A program made the position numbers and the translations under genes. The notes beneath the pieces were generated by a model. That model saw only the letters and a program-made list of their open reading frames with translations, did not search any database and was not told the DNA's origin. From Nephrocerus scutellatus (taxonomy: Eukaryota; Arthropoda; Insecta; Diptera; Pipunculidae): a DNA stretch of 64,000 bases. Where the stretch lies: the NCBI GenBank assembly GCA_947095585.1, contig OX352763.1, positions 32,475,462 through 32,539,461 on the forward strand. Reading direction: 5' to 3'. This document shows, one piece after another, positions 1-10,400 of the stretch (positions are counted from its first letter, which is position 1; each line of letters starts with the position of its first letter).

Positions 1-660
1 GAAAAAGTCCAACGGTTTTCCATGCGGAACTCCATGCCATTGAGATCTGCGCCAGAATTAATCTTAGTAAAGGAATTAAGGGCGTTATAGTATATTTCTT
101 TTCAGATAGCCAGCCAGCACTTAAAGTACTGTCGTCCAACTTAGTGGACTTGTTATCAGTCAGAGAGTGCTACGATGCACTGCAGTCTCTTGCCAGACAC
201 AACAGATTGAAACTCGGTTGGACCCCTGGTCATCAGGGAATTGCAGGCAACGAATCTGCATACGAACTAACCCTACTACTACCCTATCTGCACCCTACTG
301 TGGTGTCAACTGGGCTGCTGCCACAGCACTGATAAATTGTTGGGAACACAATTCACAATCGTCTGGGGTGGGCGCCGTGGCTCAGTGGAAGTGCACGTGG
401 CTGCTGAGCAGGAGGTTCGTGGTTCGAATCCCAAATACCAAAAGTATTTTTCACGGTGTCCCACCTCTCGCGAATGGGTGAGAAACGTTCCGAGAGTAAT
501 AAACTTGTCACGGAAAGCTTCTCAATTCGCCGTTCGGATCCGGCCTTAAATTTTAGGTACCTTCCATTTGTGCCCAAATATTAAACTTCGTCAGACCCAA
601 TGGGATAACGTCCCGAGGCTGAGGCAATCCAAACAATTAATCAGGCCCTTAGAGTAGAGT
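1..660 (+). mobile_element. Non-LTR retrotransposon fragment, RNase H region, split by a SINE
   Basis: The reading frame around 200-270 gives LGWTPGHQGIAGNES, the RNase H signature (P-G-H-x-G-I-x-G-N-E-x-A) of R1/I/LOA-type non-LTR ORF2. Homologous DNA occurs at 26280-26880 (+) and 49000-49900 (-). The frame breaks near 335 and the SINE at 370-584 interrupts the element: the host text resumes near 590 with sequence matching 26530-26580. This is a dead copy, cut by the window edge. Confidence 0.75.
370..584 (+). mobile_element. tRNA-derived SINE, copy A
   Basis: It starts with GGGCGCCGTGGCTCAGTGG; box A (TGGCTCAGTGG) lies at 378-388 and box B (GGTTCGAATCC) at 421-431, the split RNA polymerase III promoter of a tRNA. 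The body after the tRNA-like head (tattttTCACGGTGTCCC, then AACTTGTCACGGAAAGC) recurs at 28278-28546, 42407-42503 and 53529-53794. The 3' tail seen in the 53.5-kb copy is missing. It is inserted in the RNase H retroelement at 1-660. Confidence 0.85.
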
Positions 661-1340
661 GTTAGAGTGTTGTTGGGTTGTAATGTTTATGTTGCTGTCG
701 GAACAGTTCAGGCCCAGAAATGTGGCTGCCTTGTGACAGGCTGTGTCCACGGTGATAGCTGTGTGATTAACGTCGGATGGAACAGGTGACGCACCACAGT
801 CCGGACATTGATCGATGATGCTGTCACGTAAAAGGTGTATGTAGGTATTCAGATAAGAGCACCATCCTGATCTCAGCTGTGCCAGTGTTGATCTGGTTTG
901 TCTGGGGAGGTTTTCCTCGCCCAGAACGATATTATTTTGGCGACCATCTAGTACGGTTCTGACTGACTTCTGTGGATGACTTATAGTTTGCTGGATCTAG
1001 AAGTGTATGTGCGATAACTTGGTTTATCTCTTCGTGGAACATACGAATATCAGATCGGATATGCCTGGGTGGTGTGTATAGGGTAAGCAGGTCACGGTTC
1101 GGGTGATCGGGTTTGTGGCATGCCAGTAGAAATTATTTGGCGAGAGCTCGTTGTGCTCTTTCACTTTTAGTATTAGGGGTCTTGGTGGAGATGGTTGTCA
1201 TGTGACATGCGGTGGCAGCCAGTGATGATGCGTAGAGCAGCATTCTGACAGGTTTGAAGCTTCTGCCATTGTGTGTGGCAGAGGCGAGGGATCCAGATGG
1301 GTGCCGCATAGTTAAGGGCCGAGCTGCCAATCGCTTGATT
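660..1340 (-). mobile_element. Jockey-clade ORF2 C-terminal remnant
   Basis: Reading the - strand from about 900 to 690 gives a degenerate version of the jockey ORF2 tail: an L-R-S-G-W core followed by a C-P-D-C-G cysteine pair. More upstream coding can be followed in broken frames to about 1330. Stops and frame changes show it is not functional. Confidence 0.55.
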
Positions 1341-1437
1341 TTTTTTTGACGGGTAAGGTTTCGTTTACTCAACAAGATGGCGAAGAGAAAGAGCAAGCAT
1401 TCTAATTTCTCAGTTTGTTTTTGACATTTCAGTGGTT

Positions 1438-1555
1438 TCGGTTTGGCGTTCTATTTGCAAAGAATCCACCACAAATACCACGAAAACCCTGTCACTTTGA
1501 CAGCTAACCGTGGTTATGGTTTCGGGTATGGTTTGAACAAATCGAAAGAGACATA
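1438..1555. repeat. Dispersed repeat shared with 45188-45308
   Basis: About 118 bp, including GGCGTTCTATTTGCAAAG, CACTTTGACAGCT and GGTTTGAACAAATCGAAAGA, is repeated in the same orientation and order at 45188-45308. No ORF or terminal repeat was found, so it is probably part of an unidentified transposon. Confidence 0.7.
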
Positions 1556-1769
1556 AGACTAAGGACTACGAGTAAGACTCAAAACCAAAACTTAATGCTA
1601 AGTGGAATGGTGAAGGAAATCAAGTTTAGGGTATAAAGTGGTGCGGTTAAAATAAAAAACGGTAAGGTTTAAGTTTAACCATCTGCTGTGTACGTTTGTT
1701 ATAGCCGTTCATGGTGCAATGTGTCGGTAGATAGAAGAGAGGAGGGCATCGTACATTACGAGGGTTAGT

Positions 1770-1880
1770 ATTTAAGAATATCGAGTTCTATAGAGACGCG
1801 CAATAGACGGAGCATAACAGGAGACGATGTATGAAAAGAATTTCAGCATTGTCCCTGCGTTTTTCAAGGGTTGAGAGAGG

Positions 1881-1912
<32 letters not shown>

Positions 1913-1984
1913 TAGAGAGATAGAGAGCGAGAGAGAGATAGAGAGAGATAGAGAGCGAGAGAGAGATAGAGAGAGATAGAGAGC

Positions 1985-2021
<37 letters not shown>

Positions 2022-2205
2022 CCTATCAACATCACATATAGTTGGGGTGAAGAGAAGGGAGCCTAGATGGCTGCCTTGTGGGACACCAGAGGCTGCCAAG
2101 AATGTGGTCGATAGGACGGACCTGAAGCGAACGCTATAAAGACGGTTTTCTAGATATGATATCAATTTTAATAATATCGGTTCAAAGCCGAGTACAGACA
2201 ATCTA
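1770..2205 (-). mobile_element. Non-LTR reverse transcriptase fragment with internal GA repeat
   Basis: On the - strand, 2201 to 2040 encodes the RT block ending in SGVPQGSHLGSLLFT, the conserved G-V-P-Q-G-S-x-L-G-x-L-L-F motif. The frame then runs into the GA repeat at 1873-2023 and resumes with LEKRRDNAEILFIHRLL, which resembles the region after the RT domain. The catalytic F/Y-A-D-D segment is absent, so the copy carries an internal deletion now filled by simple sequence. Confidence 0.65.
1873..2023. repeat. GA/GATA microsatellite
   Basis: Purine-only tract of GAGAGA interspersed with GATA and GAGC. It shows a higher-order period of roughly 30-35 bp: the block GAGCGAGAGAGAGATAGA recurs three times. 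Confidence 0.9.
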
Positions 2206-2877
2206 AGAATGATTAATTGATGAGATATCTTATCAAGATCTTACTTCTATCGTACTGAAATCAGTTGCAACAACGTCGACTTTGTTGCATTCTCTAAGGC
2301 TGAAAGGGCGAAGGATACGAATTCAACGAGGTTAATGGTAGATTATCTTTCTTTCAGAAAGCCGTGTTATCTGGGGTTAATAAGAGACTAGCAGTGGAAT
2401 CTTAAGGCTTTATCTAAAACACTTTCGAAGTTTAGATATATGAGACAATTTAGCAATGGGGCGATAATTAATTACATCTTTCTTTTATTGTTTTTTGTGT
2501 AGACAGGTTACGGTCCATTGTGATACCACAGGATCAAAGCTTTTTGCCCATTTATAACAACGCCCATTTAGTGCTTTTTATGAGTTCTACTATTCTACTA
2601 ATGGCTGATCGCCGCTCGATCACATTATACGGTGCAGAAACTTGGACGATAAAGAGAAGAACTATAAGAAAAATAGAAGCTTTCGAAACTGTGGGTGTAT
2701 AGAAAAATACTACGAATCTCTTGGATGAATAGAATAACAAATGAAGAAGTACTACGACGGGTAAGACGAGAGAAGAAGGAGATAATTCGAAAACTGGAAT
2801 ACTTCGGTCACATACAAAGAAACGGCAAATACCAAATGCTGCATAACATCTTACAAGGAAAGATAGCAGGAAGGAGG

Positions 2878-3670
2878 ACAGGAGGAAGAGGAAGGAGAAC
2901 AAGAGGAAGAGGAAGGAGGACAAGAGGAAGAGGAAGGAGCACAAGAAGAAGAGGAAGAAGGACAAGAGGAGGAGGAAGGAGGACAATAGGAAGAGGAAGG
3001 AGGACAATAGGAAGAGGAAGGAAGACAAGAGGAGGAGGAAGGAGGATAAGAGGTGGAGGATGGAGGATAAGAGGAAGAGTAAGGAGGACAATAGGAAGAG
3101 GAAAGAGGACAAGAGGAAGAGGAAGGAGCACAAGAAGAAGAGGAAGAAGGACAAGAGGAGGAGGAAGGAGGACAATAGGAAGAGGAAGGAGGACAATAGG
3201 AAGAGGAAGGAAGACAAGAGGAGGAGGAAGGAGGATAAGAGGTGGAGGATGGAGGATAAGAGGAAGAGTAAGGAGGACAATAGGAAGAGGAAAGAGGACA
3301 AGAGGAGGTGGAAGGGGGACAATAGGAAGAGGAAGGAAGACAAGAGGAGGGGGAAGGAGGATAAAAGGAAAAGAAAGGAGGACAATATGTAGAAGAAGGA
3401 GCACAAGAAGAAGAGGACGGAGGACAAGGGGAAGAGGATGGAGGATAAGAGGAAGAGGAAGGAGCACAAAAGGAAGAGGAAGAAGGACAAGAGGAGGAGG
3501 AAGGAGGACAATAGGAAGAGGAAGGAGGACAATAGGAAGAGGAAGGAAGACAAGAGGAGGAGGAAGGAGGATAAGAGGTGGAGGAAGGAGGATACGAGGA
3601 ACGGGAAGGAGGCTAAGAAGAAGAGGAAGGAGGACAATTGGAAGAGGAAGGAGCACAAGAGGAAGAGGAC
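2878..3670 (+). repeat. 21-bp coding minisatellite (GRGRRTR units) with 189-bp higher-order repeat
   Basis: About 38 tandem units of the type GGAAGAGGAAGGAGGACAAG(A), each encoding seven residues (G-R-G-R-R-T-R and variants). A block of nine units is duplicated: GCACAAGAAGAAGAGG at 2939 recurs at 3128, a 189-bp shift, and the following 170 bp are nearly identical. A third partial copy begins near 3470. The + strand is almost free of T, so open frames on both strands are partly a result of composition. Confidence 0.9.
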
Positions 3671-3678
3671 GAAGAACA

Positions 3679-3965
3679 ACATGGATAACAAATCTGAGAG
3701 AATGGCTCGATCTGTCATCACCCGTGTTACTAAGAGGAGTAACAAACAAACAAACTTTAAAAACGATACGGGAAAATAGGAAGAGGAAGGAAGACAAGAG
3801 GAGGGGGAAGAAGGATAAGAGGAAGAGGAAGGAGGACAATAGGAAGAGGAAGGAGCACAAGAGGAAGAGGACGAAGAACAACATGGATAACAAATCTGAG
3901 AGAATACCTCGATCTGTCATCACCCGTGTTAACAAACAAACTTTAAAAAGGATGATTTCCAACCC
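3679..3965 (+). repeat. Duplicated C-terminal segment of the RTE-like ORF
   Basis: AACATGGATAACAAATCTGA through the AACAAACAAACTTTAAAAA region at 3679-3765 is repeated at 3880-3951. Repeat units of the minisatellite (3775-3879) lie between the two copies. The duplication spans coding and repeat sequence, as expected for unequal exchange within the array. Confidence 0.85.
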
Positions 3966-4295
3966 CCGAAACGGAAAGGAACCTTAAGAAGAAGAAGAAT
4001 GTGAGATATGTGCGCGACTTTAAATTTGAAAATCAATAGAATTAGAGAACTAGGATACATGATTCTCAATTTAAAATTAATAATTGCACCGCCTCCCCCC
4101 TTTCACGGTGGTAACTCTTCTGGTTTTGGGTTGATTTTGTGTGGTGTGGTTGACTATGTTATGTTAACGCTTGTCGTAGAGGTTGATGATGATGATGCGG
4201 ATACTGTACACCCATCACCCTTCATTATTATATTATTAATTATTATTATCGTTTGGAGTGAGACGGTTCTGTTTGTTATCATCATTGATAGAAAT

Positions 4296-4369
4296 GCGCT
4301 TCAAGCGCTAATTCACTTTAATCTTCCATCAATATTACATAAATAGTATATCGCGCTTTGAAGCGCGAT
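4296..4369. repeat. Pair of related palindromes
   Basis: GCGCTTCAAGCGC at 4296-4308 is a 6+1+6 palindrome. ATCGCGCTTTGAAGCGCGAT at 4350-4369 is a perfect 9-bp stem with a 2-base loop and the same CGCTT/AAGCG core. The function is unknown. Confidence 0.8.
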
Positions 4370-4982
4370 CTGGACAAATGGAATGGAATAGGTGGTGGCG
4401 CACCTACTTGCAAGATGCAATAATAATTATCAACCACCTTCTTGGCGGTTTGCCGTGGGGATTGGAATAAATGAAGAGTTGGGTGTCGCCATTCGAATTG
4501 AAGAAGAATTCAGCCGCAACTCCCACTCCAACTTGATTTCTTGCTGCTGGCGGCGTTTAGCTTAGCCTACACTGTATTAGGTACCATTCTATCCCTATCT
4601 ACCCTCCTAATGTACATTATGTACAACTAAGTGGACGACAAACATACATATTGTTATATTCAATTTCAAAGGAATGTGAAATTCAAATAATTTATGTTTA
4701 ACAAGTAAATTGCCACCTTAAACAGTGATTATATATTATAATATATAATATGGAAGCATAGGCGTAATAATAAGGGAGGCAACAGCAACAACAAACCATC
4801 ATTATTGTTATCGTTTGCTTAATTAAGTACATAACTGATTGATGCATGTTAATGCAATTTCAAGCGAGAACAGATATAGGAACAGAAGGTTATTGATCCT
4901 TTGGGTTTGTGGATTTGGAGTAAACGACTAAGAAATAAAACCCAAGTGCAAGAGTGGCAAGAAGTAAACCGGAAAAATAAAA

Positions 4983-5003
4983 TACACACACACACACACA
5001 CAC
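4983..5003. repeat. (CA)n microsatellite
   Basis: Uninterrupted CA dinucleotides, roughly ten units, in non-coding DNA. Confidence 0.95.
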
Positions 5004-5524
5004 AAACGACAGCAAGCGATGAGAAGAGAAAAGAAGAAGAAAAGACGAAAGCATCCATCCAATTCCATAGTCAATCAGCCACAGCCATAGGAATAGCTAC
5101 GGAAAAAGGAAAATCTTCCCTTGCAGCAACCCTTATTACACACATAGAGTTGGTTGCTTTGCCTCGCATTCCATGTGGCTCTGGCCAAATTTCAATTGCG
5201 TATTGGCAATTCATGAACTGAGCGTAGCGTCGGTAGGCATTGTACTTTTTTGGTTATCCTTTGCAATGAACAGATCAAAAAGATGTCGTCGTCCATGATG
5301 CGTAAATTATTGTGTACAGTTGTCAAGGTGGTATAGGTTGAAGTTGTAGCTTCCTGGAATTTTGAGCATTAGACACAATTCAATTGCTGCATTAACAAAC
5401 AACAATGTTGACCATTTTTACCTACTGTGGAGATTTGCAAAGGAACACTTATTCTTAGGCCATCGCTAATTAATCTTCAAACTAGACATTAATCTGCCTA
5501 CCGCGATACCTTTATAATTAAGAA

Positions 5525-5960
5525 AATGGCAAATTGGGAAATGCCAAGAAAGATATTGCAGATGGCTCCAAAGCCACCAGTTACTATAGAGAAGGTAGAT
5601 ACCATGGTAGACACTATCCATAATGATTTACCAGAACTATCGAGAGGCATTCCACCACTGATTCAACAAGCCCACTATCGTCTAGACTCTAGAGGTTAAG
5701 AATCAGCTAGATAAAGAGTACGGTAATCGTTGGATAGGAAGAAATGGACCAGTTCACTAGCCCTTAAGATCTCCTGACCTTCCAGTATTGGTTTTTTTTT
5801 TGGTATGGGGAAGAATAAAAGAACTTGTTTATTCAACCGAAGTAGCAACTTTAAGTGAATTAGAAGAGCGTATCCTCGAAGCGTGGATTGCGATTGATCG
5901 TGAAACTACTGACTGCTCAAAACTTGGTTTGAGCCAGTAGCTCAACAATCAAGTTCGTGA
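5525..5960 (+). mobile_element. DDE transposase relic (mariner-like SPDL family)
   Basis: In shifting frames the region reads GNRWIGRNGP (5728-5757), LRSPDLPVL (about 5765) and GRIKELVYSTEVATLSELEE (about 5810-5870). This follows the order G-R-W-I-G-R-G-G-P, R-S-P-D-L-x-P-L-D-F-F-L-W-G, L-K-x-L-V-Y found in a mariner-related insect transposase family. A poly-T run and stops interrupt it. Related relics are at 22200-22500, 25890-26115 and 46225-47200. Confidence 0.55.
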
Positions 5961-6059
5961 TGTAGTGTTTGCTCTACCTCCTAGTGGTGGTCCCCGGGCA
6001 ACTATGTGTATAAATCCTTATATATGTAGGCTAAACGGTGGACTAGCACCCTGCGGTAC

Positions 6060-7965
6060 CGAAAAATGCGCGCTATTGAAATCGACACAACACCTCGGAT
6101 AAGTAATGATCGAATAATGACGACTTTTGGTTATTGTACCCGGACTAAGAATGGTTTCTGGAATATGAGGACGCTCCTTGACTCAGGGAGTGAAGGACCT
6201 AAAAATGCCAGATGTCTTAAACTGGAACATGAGTTTCCTCGATATAATTTGGACATACTGGGAGTGAGTGAAGAAAGATTGTTCGACGCGTTTAAAGCTG
6301 TGCCACTCTACTCCGGCAAACCCTCCGGCAGTCCCGTCCTCGTGAATCTGGAGTGGATCTGCTGCTAAGGCCAACAGCACGCAGAGGCCTAATTTCCTGG
6401 CACCTACATGGTGATAGGATCTTGTCGGCCAGATTTCGGACTAGAGTACGACGCGTCACAAGCATACAGTATTACGCCCCAACGAATCCCCCGACACAGG
6501 ATCCTCGACGAAGGATCCAAGAACATTGGAAAGTTGTGAAAAATGTTTTCACATCTGGAGCGGAAAGTATTGTTGGTAGAAGTCAGACAAGGCACAGTAC
6601 GTGGCTTACCGAAGATACCTGGATTCGTATGAGTAACGTAAGCTATTTAAAGCTAGTATTGTAGATACCCCAGCAGCAACGAGGATCGAGCTAGAGTCCC
6701 TGTATCGAAGCAAAATGAGAGAAGTGCAGCGTAGTGTAAGGCGTGACAAACGTAATTATATTAACAACCTGGCCTCAGAAGCAGAGGAAGCATCGAGCAG
6801 GTGCGATAGCAGAACCGTTTACAGAATCACCAACATCCGGTGAAAAGCCTACATGTTGCCGTACTCGTTTCAGATGAGGATCAGCTCAAGCGATCGAAGG
6901 AGCATTTCTCTACAGTCCTTAACCGTGTATTCGCCAACGATATGCACCCAAATCAAACGGAGCTGCCGAAAGTAAAAATTTCCCGAATTCGTACCTCAAC
7001 TCCCACTGAAGATAGATCGTTACCGCGATCAACGCACTAAAGAACAACAATTCGGTAGGACTAGATGGTATACCCGCAGAGCTTCTTCGTCTTGCATCTT
7101 GCTCCAAAAAAAGGTAGTCTTATGGATTGCGAAAAGTGGAGAGGCATTTGCGTTCTTCCTGCAGTTGCAAAGGTAATAGCCAAAGTAGTACATAAGCGAA
7201 TTAAGGAACATCTGGAAGATACACTCGATGCCGAACAAGCAGGTTTCCTTACTGTATCCTCCTGTGTAGACCAAATCAACACCCTGCGGATCTTTATTGA
7301 ACAGTGCGTTGAATTCCGGTCACCACTGCACCTGTTGTTCATCGATTTTGAGAAGTCGTTTGACAGTGTCAGTTTGGGAGTATTGTTTCGACCGAAGGTG
7401 GAACCGAACAGGACATTGTCAACCGAATCGGCAAACCTAAATCAGTGTTTGGAATGATGTCCATGATATGGGGAAGCAATGCGATCAGCTTAAACACCAA
7501 GCTGCGACTGTTCCGTTCAAATGTTGAATCCGTGCTGTTGTATGGGTGCAGCACTTGAAAGGCGACCGCTACTATCACAAAAAGATTACAAACATTCCTA
7601 AATAGGTGCCTAAGGAACATCTTAAGGGTTTTCTTGCCTAACCGTATCTCTAACGAACATCTTTACCAGAGAACGGGTCAGGAACCAATAGGCACAACCA
7701 TCCAACGACGGAAGTGGCAGTGGATTGGTCATACACTCCGAAAAGGCGACAGTTCCATAGCAAACTACACAATGCAATGGAATCCGTTATCTCAGGATGG
7801 TAGAAGAACGGGTCGTCCGAGAAATACATGGCGTAGAATAGTTGAGGAGGAGTCACGGCAATTGGGGAAGAGTTGAAGAGAGCTGAAGCTCTTTACCAGA
7901 AACCGCAACAGATGGCGCCTAGGCGCAGTAGAGGACCTAGGACCCACAAGGGGATATAGGACTTA
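6060..7965 (+). mobile_element. RTE-like non-LTR retrotransposon, internally deleted
   Basis: The order of blocks is that of RTE-type ORF2. The endonuclease start (FWNMRTLLDSGS then LDILGVSE, about 6150-6270) comes first. Next is the RT N-terminal block with DCEKWRGICVLPAVAKVIAK and DAEQAGF (7120-7245), then LLFIDFEKSFDSV (about 7337-7370). The C-terminal tail RRKWQWIGHTLRKGDSSIA and RPRNTWRR follows (7705-7840). The catalytic YADD segment is missing between 7370 and 7440, and several frame changes are present, so the copy is dead. The 3' end lies near 7965, just before the AT-rich stretch that precedes the tandem array. Confidence 0.8.
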
Positions 7966-8179
7966 AAGAAAAAGAAAGATTCTCGAAGCGTCATCAATAG
8001 TGAGGCAGCAGTTAGCATCAGTAAAAATTCACTGTGAATTCCCAAAAAACGGGCTCTAGCTGCATATACAAAATTAAAAAGGACACTGTGTGCACCGGTT
8101 TTAGTACACACATAAAAAAAATTATCTAAAACTAAAAATTAGCTTAAAACAAAAAAAAAACCTTTTTTTAAATTCTCTA

Positions 8180-9200
8180 TATTAACTTCACTTGCCCGTG
8201 TCACGGCTGTCGCACGTCTGTCGGTCGTCGGTCGTCTGTCGTGGAATCTTGCAATCAACTTTTAACCCACTTCCCAAAGCCCGATTGTATTGAAATTTTG
8301 CACACATGTATTTCCGGAGACAACAGATTCGGGGGGCTCCCAAATGTTTTACAAAATTTACTCGATTTTCTTAAAATTGTATACGCATGTGTTTCTCCGA
8401 TGAACAACACTTTTTGCAAAAATTTTGGAAAACTCGGGCAGCGGGTTCGTGGGGCCCCAAAAATTTTTTTACAAAAAATTAACCCGATTTTCTTCAAATT
8501 TTATATACGTATGTATCTCCGATGAAAAACCCTTTTTGTACAAATTTTTGACCCCGGGGTGATGAGGGCCCCAACATTTTTAAAAAAAAAATAACCCGAT
8601 TTTCTTCAAATTTTTTATACGTATGTATCTCCGATGAAAAATATTTTTTGTAAAAATTTAGGAGACCCCGGGCCCCAGGGTCATTGGGCCCCAAAATTTT
8701 TTTTAAAAAATAACCCGTTTTTCTTCAAATTTTATATACGTATGTATCTCCGATGAAAAACACTTTTTGTAAAAATTTTGGAGACCCCGGGCCCCATGGT
8801 CATTGGGCCCCAATTTTTTTTTTAAAAAATAACCCATTTTTTTAAAATTTTATATACGTGTGTATCTCCGATGGACAACACTTTTTGTGAAAATTTTGGT
8901 GGCCGGGGCTTGACAAACACTTTTCAAAAAAATTAACCCGATTTTCTTCAAATTTTATACGCATGTGTATCTCCGATGGACAAAATTTTTTGTAAAGTTT
9001 TTGGAGTGAACGGGCCCTGAGTCCCGAGGAGTGCCCATATAATTTTTTTAAAAATAAGCTCGATTTTCTTCAAATTTTAAACACATGTGTATCACTGATG
9101 GACAAAACTTTTTGTAAATTTGTTGGAGTGATCGGGCTCTGAGACCTGTGTGGTGTCCATGTAAATTTTTTAAAAATTAGCCCGATGTTCATCAAATTTA
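8180..9200. repeat. Array of diverged ~106-122-bp tandem repeats with a unique head
   Basis: The unit contains CCCGATTTTCTTCAAATTTT, TATGTATCTCCGATGGAC or a variant, then ACTTTTTGTAAAAATTTT and a G/C-rich block such as GGGCCCCATGGTCATTGGGC. Units begin at about 8362, 8481, 8596, 8712, 8831, 8937, 9059 and 9180. The left side carries a GTCGGTCGTCGGTCG head (8205-8245) followed by a first shorter unit. Head and units also occur singly elsewhere (29505-29665, 31324-31510, 45330-45420), so the array is part of a mobile element rather than a local satellite. Confidence 0.85.
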
Positions 9201-10400
9201 AGCACCCATCTCCCATCTCCTATTAGAGAATTTACATTTACAATTTTTATGGGTTATTTTTTTAAATTTTAGCTGCTGCATGGTTTTACCAAGCAACATA
9301 AAATCTATGGGATTTTTTATGTTTATTATTGTAACGTTTATAAGAAATAAATAGAAAACGTTATGTTTATTACGCATTTCCTGGAGAAAATTAACTTCAA
9401 AGTCAAAAAATAGCATGGCCAAGAAAAATGGAACAGGCATTGAAATTGGATATCTGAAGACTCAAACAAGATATCAACTTTATTTCAACGCAATTACAAA
9501 GACTAGTATTTCTTCTATAAAATAAATTTGTTAACAAAGTTCTACCATTAGTATTGACAGAGCAATTTCCGTTAACATGGCCCGGGGTACACCAAAGTAA
9601 GCTTTTTCTTAAATACCTGATAAATGATGTCAACATTACAGATAGACCATTACTGTAGGACGATTTATTTCTTAGAATATACCCAATAATAATCGCTAAT
9701 TTAGGGGACACCCTGTATACTCTTCGTACACTTCCATCTAACCGAAGAAATGTTTTCTTCGAAAGTCTTGGATTTTTAAGCGTGTATGGCAGGAAATCAA
9801 AATAAGAAAATTTCTTAAAAAATAAAAGTAAAAACGGACAGTTTCATCGACTTGTGTGACATCAAAGGTCTTACACAAATATGTCTGATAAAAAAATTGG
9901 TTAAATTTTTAACTAAGCTAAAAAAAAAAGGTAAAGAAACACAGTCGTTCGTGCTGGTAATACATTTAACATAATTTCTTTCCTCAAAACTTTTGTTTTG
10001 TGGGCGCCATAGCTCAGTGCGTTGGCGGGAAATTCAAAATTCACATCTACAATTGTTATGGTGATCTCATAATAAAAAACTTAGAACTTACAGGATTGTA
10101 TAGATTTTGGTTTGGACAAAAGAAAAAGGTTTTGCCTGTTGTTATGTTGGAAATCCATACAATCCTGTCACTCGTAAGTACTAAGTTTTTCTTTGTAATA
10201 GTACTCAATTGGGCCTTTTGATGAAATGCCTCTACAAAAATGTTCATCCTATTCGACAGTATATAGATTCCACTAAGTTCCTCATGTTCTAAAATGAGAA
10301 AAATTTCAATTTGTAAAATTATTGAGGACATTTTGAGTTTCAACCAAAATTTGTACTACTTGTGAAAGCTTCTCATTTATTCCATGTGACCAAAAAACCC
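9200..10400. other. AT-rich non-coding DNA with a SINE head fragment
   Basis: There is no recognisable gene. GGGCGCCATAGCTCAGTGCG at about 10002 matches the first 20 bases of the SINE, but the rest of the element is absent. The segment ATCCATACAATCCTGT (about 10155) is shared with 14335-14360, and its inverted counterpart ACAGGATTGTAT lies at about 10090, suggesting a small palindromic repeat. Confidence 0.5.

Larger units (their letters stand above)
2530..3990 (+). mobile_element. RTE-like retrotransposon ORF2 C-terminus with expanded Arg-rich linker
   Basis: The frame at 2610-2690 reads YGAETWTIKRRTIRKIEAFE. After a one-base frameshift near 2695 a 430-residue ORF (2695-3987) continues with YRKILRISWMNRITNEEVL and KLEYFGHIQRN, the usual C-terminal region of endonuclease/reverse transcriptase retroelements. 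In the family a short basic linker then leads to a W-x-x-N-L-R-E-W segment. Here the linker has grown from 2878 to about 3670 as 21-bp repeats before ITNLREWLDLSS appears at about 3685. The terminal part is then partly duplicated (3679-3780 and 3880-3960). The upstream frameshift means the RT itself is not expressed intact. Confidence 0.7.
3990..5520. other. No gene recognised; AT-rich intergenic DNA
   Basis: No ORF here shows a recognisable domain. The stretch holds two related palindromes (4296-4308, 4350-4369) and a (CA)n microsatellite at about 4983-5003. The open frames at 4008-4346 and 4901-5221 have low-complexity composition and no family resemblance. Confidence 0.6.

Noticed and set aside
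2552..3962. Long Leu/Ser/Phe- and Leu/Pro-rich ORFs antisense to the 21-bp repeat (397 and 384 codons)
   Set aside because: The + strand of the array has almost no T, so the complementary frames lack stop codons by composition; there is no gene context.
8260..9200. Regular direct repeats resembling a CRISPR array
   Set aside because: The units are adjacent diverged repeats of about 115 bp without unique spacers, in a eukaryotic genome.
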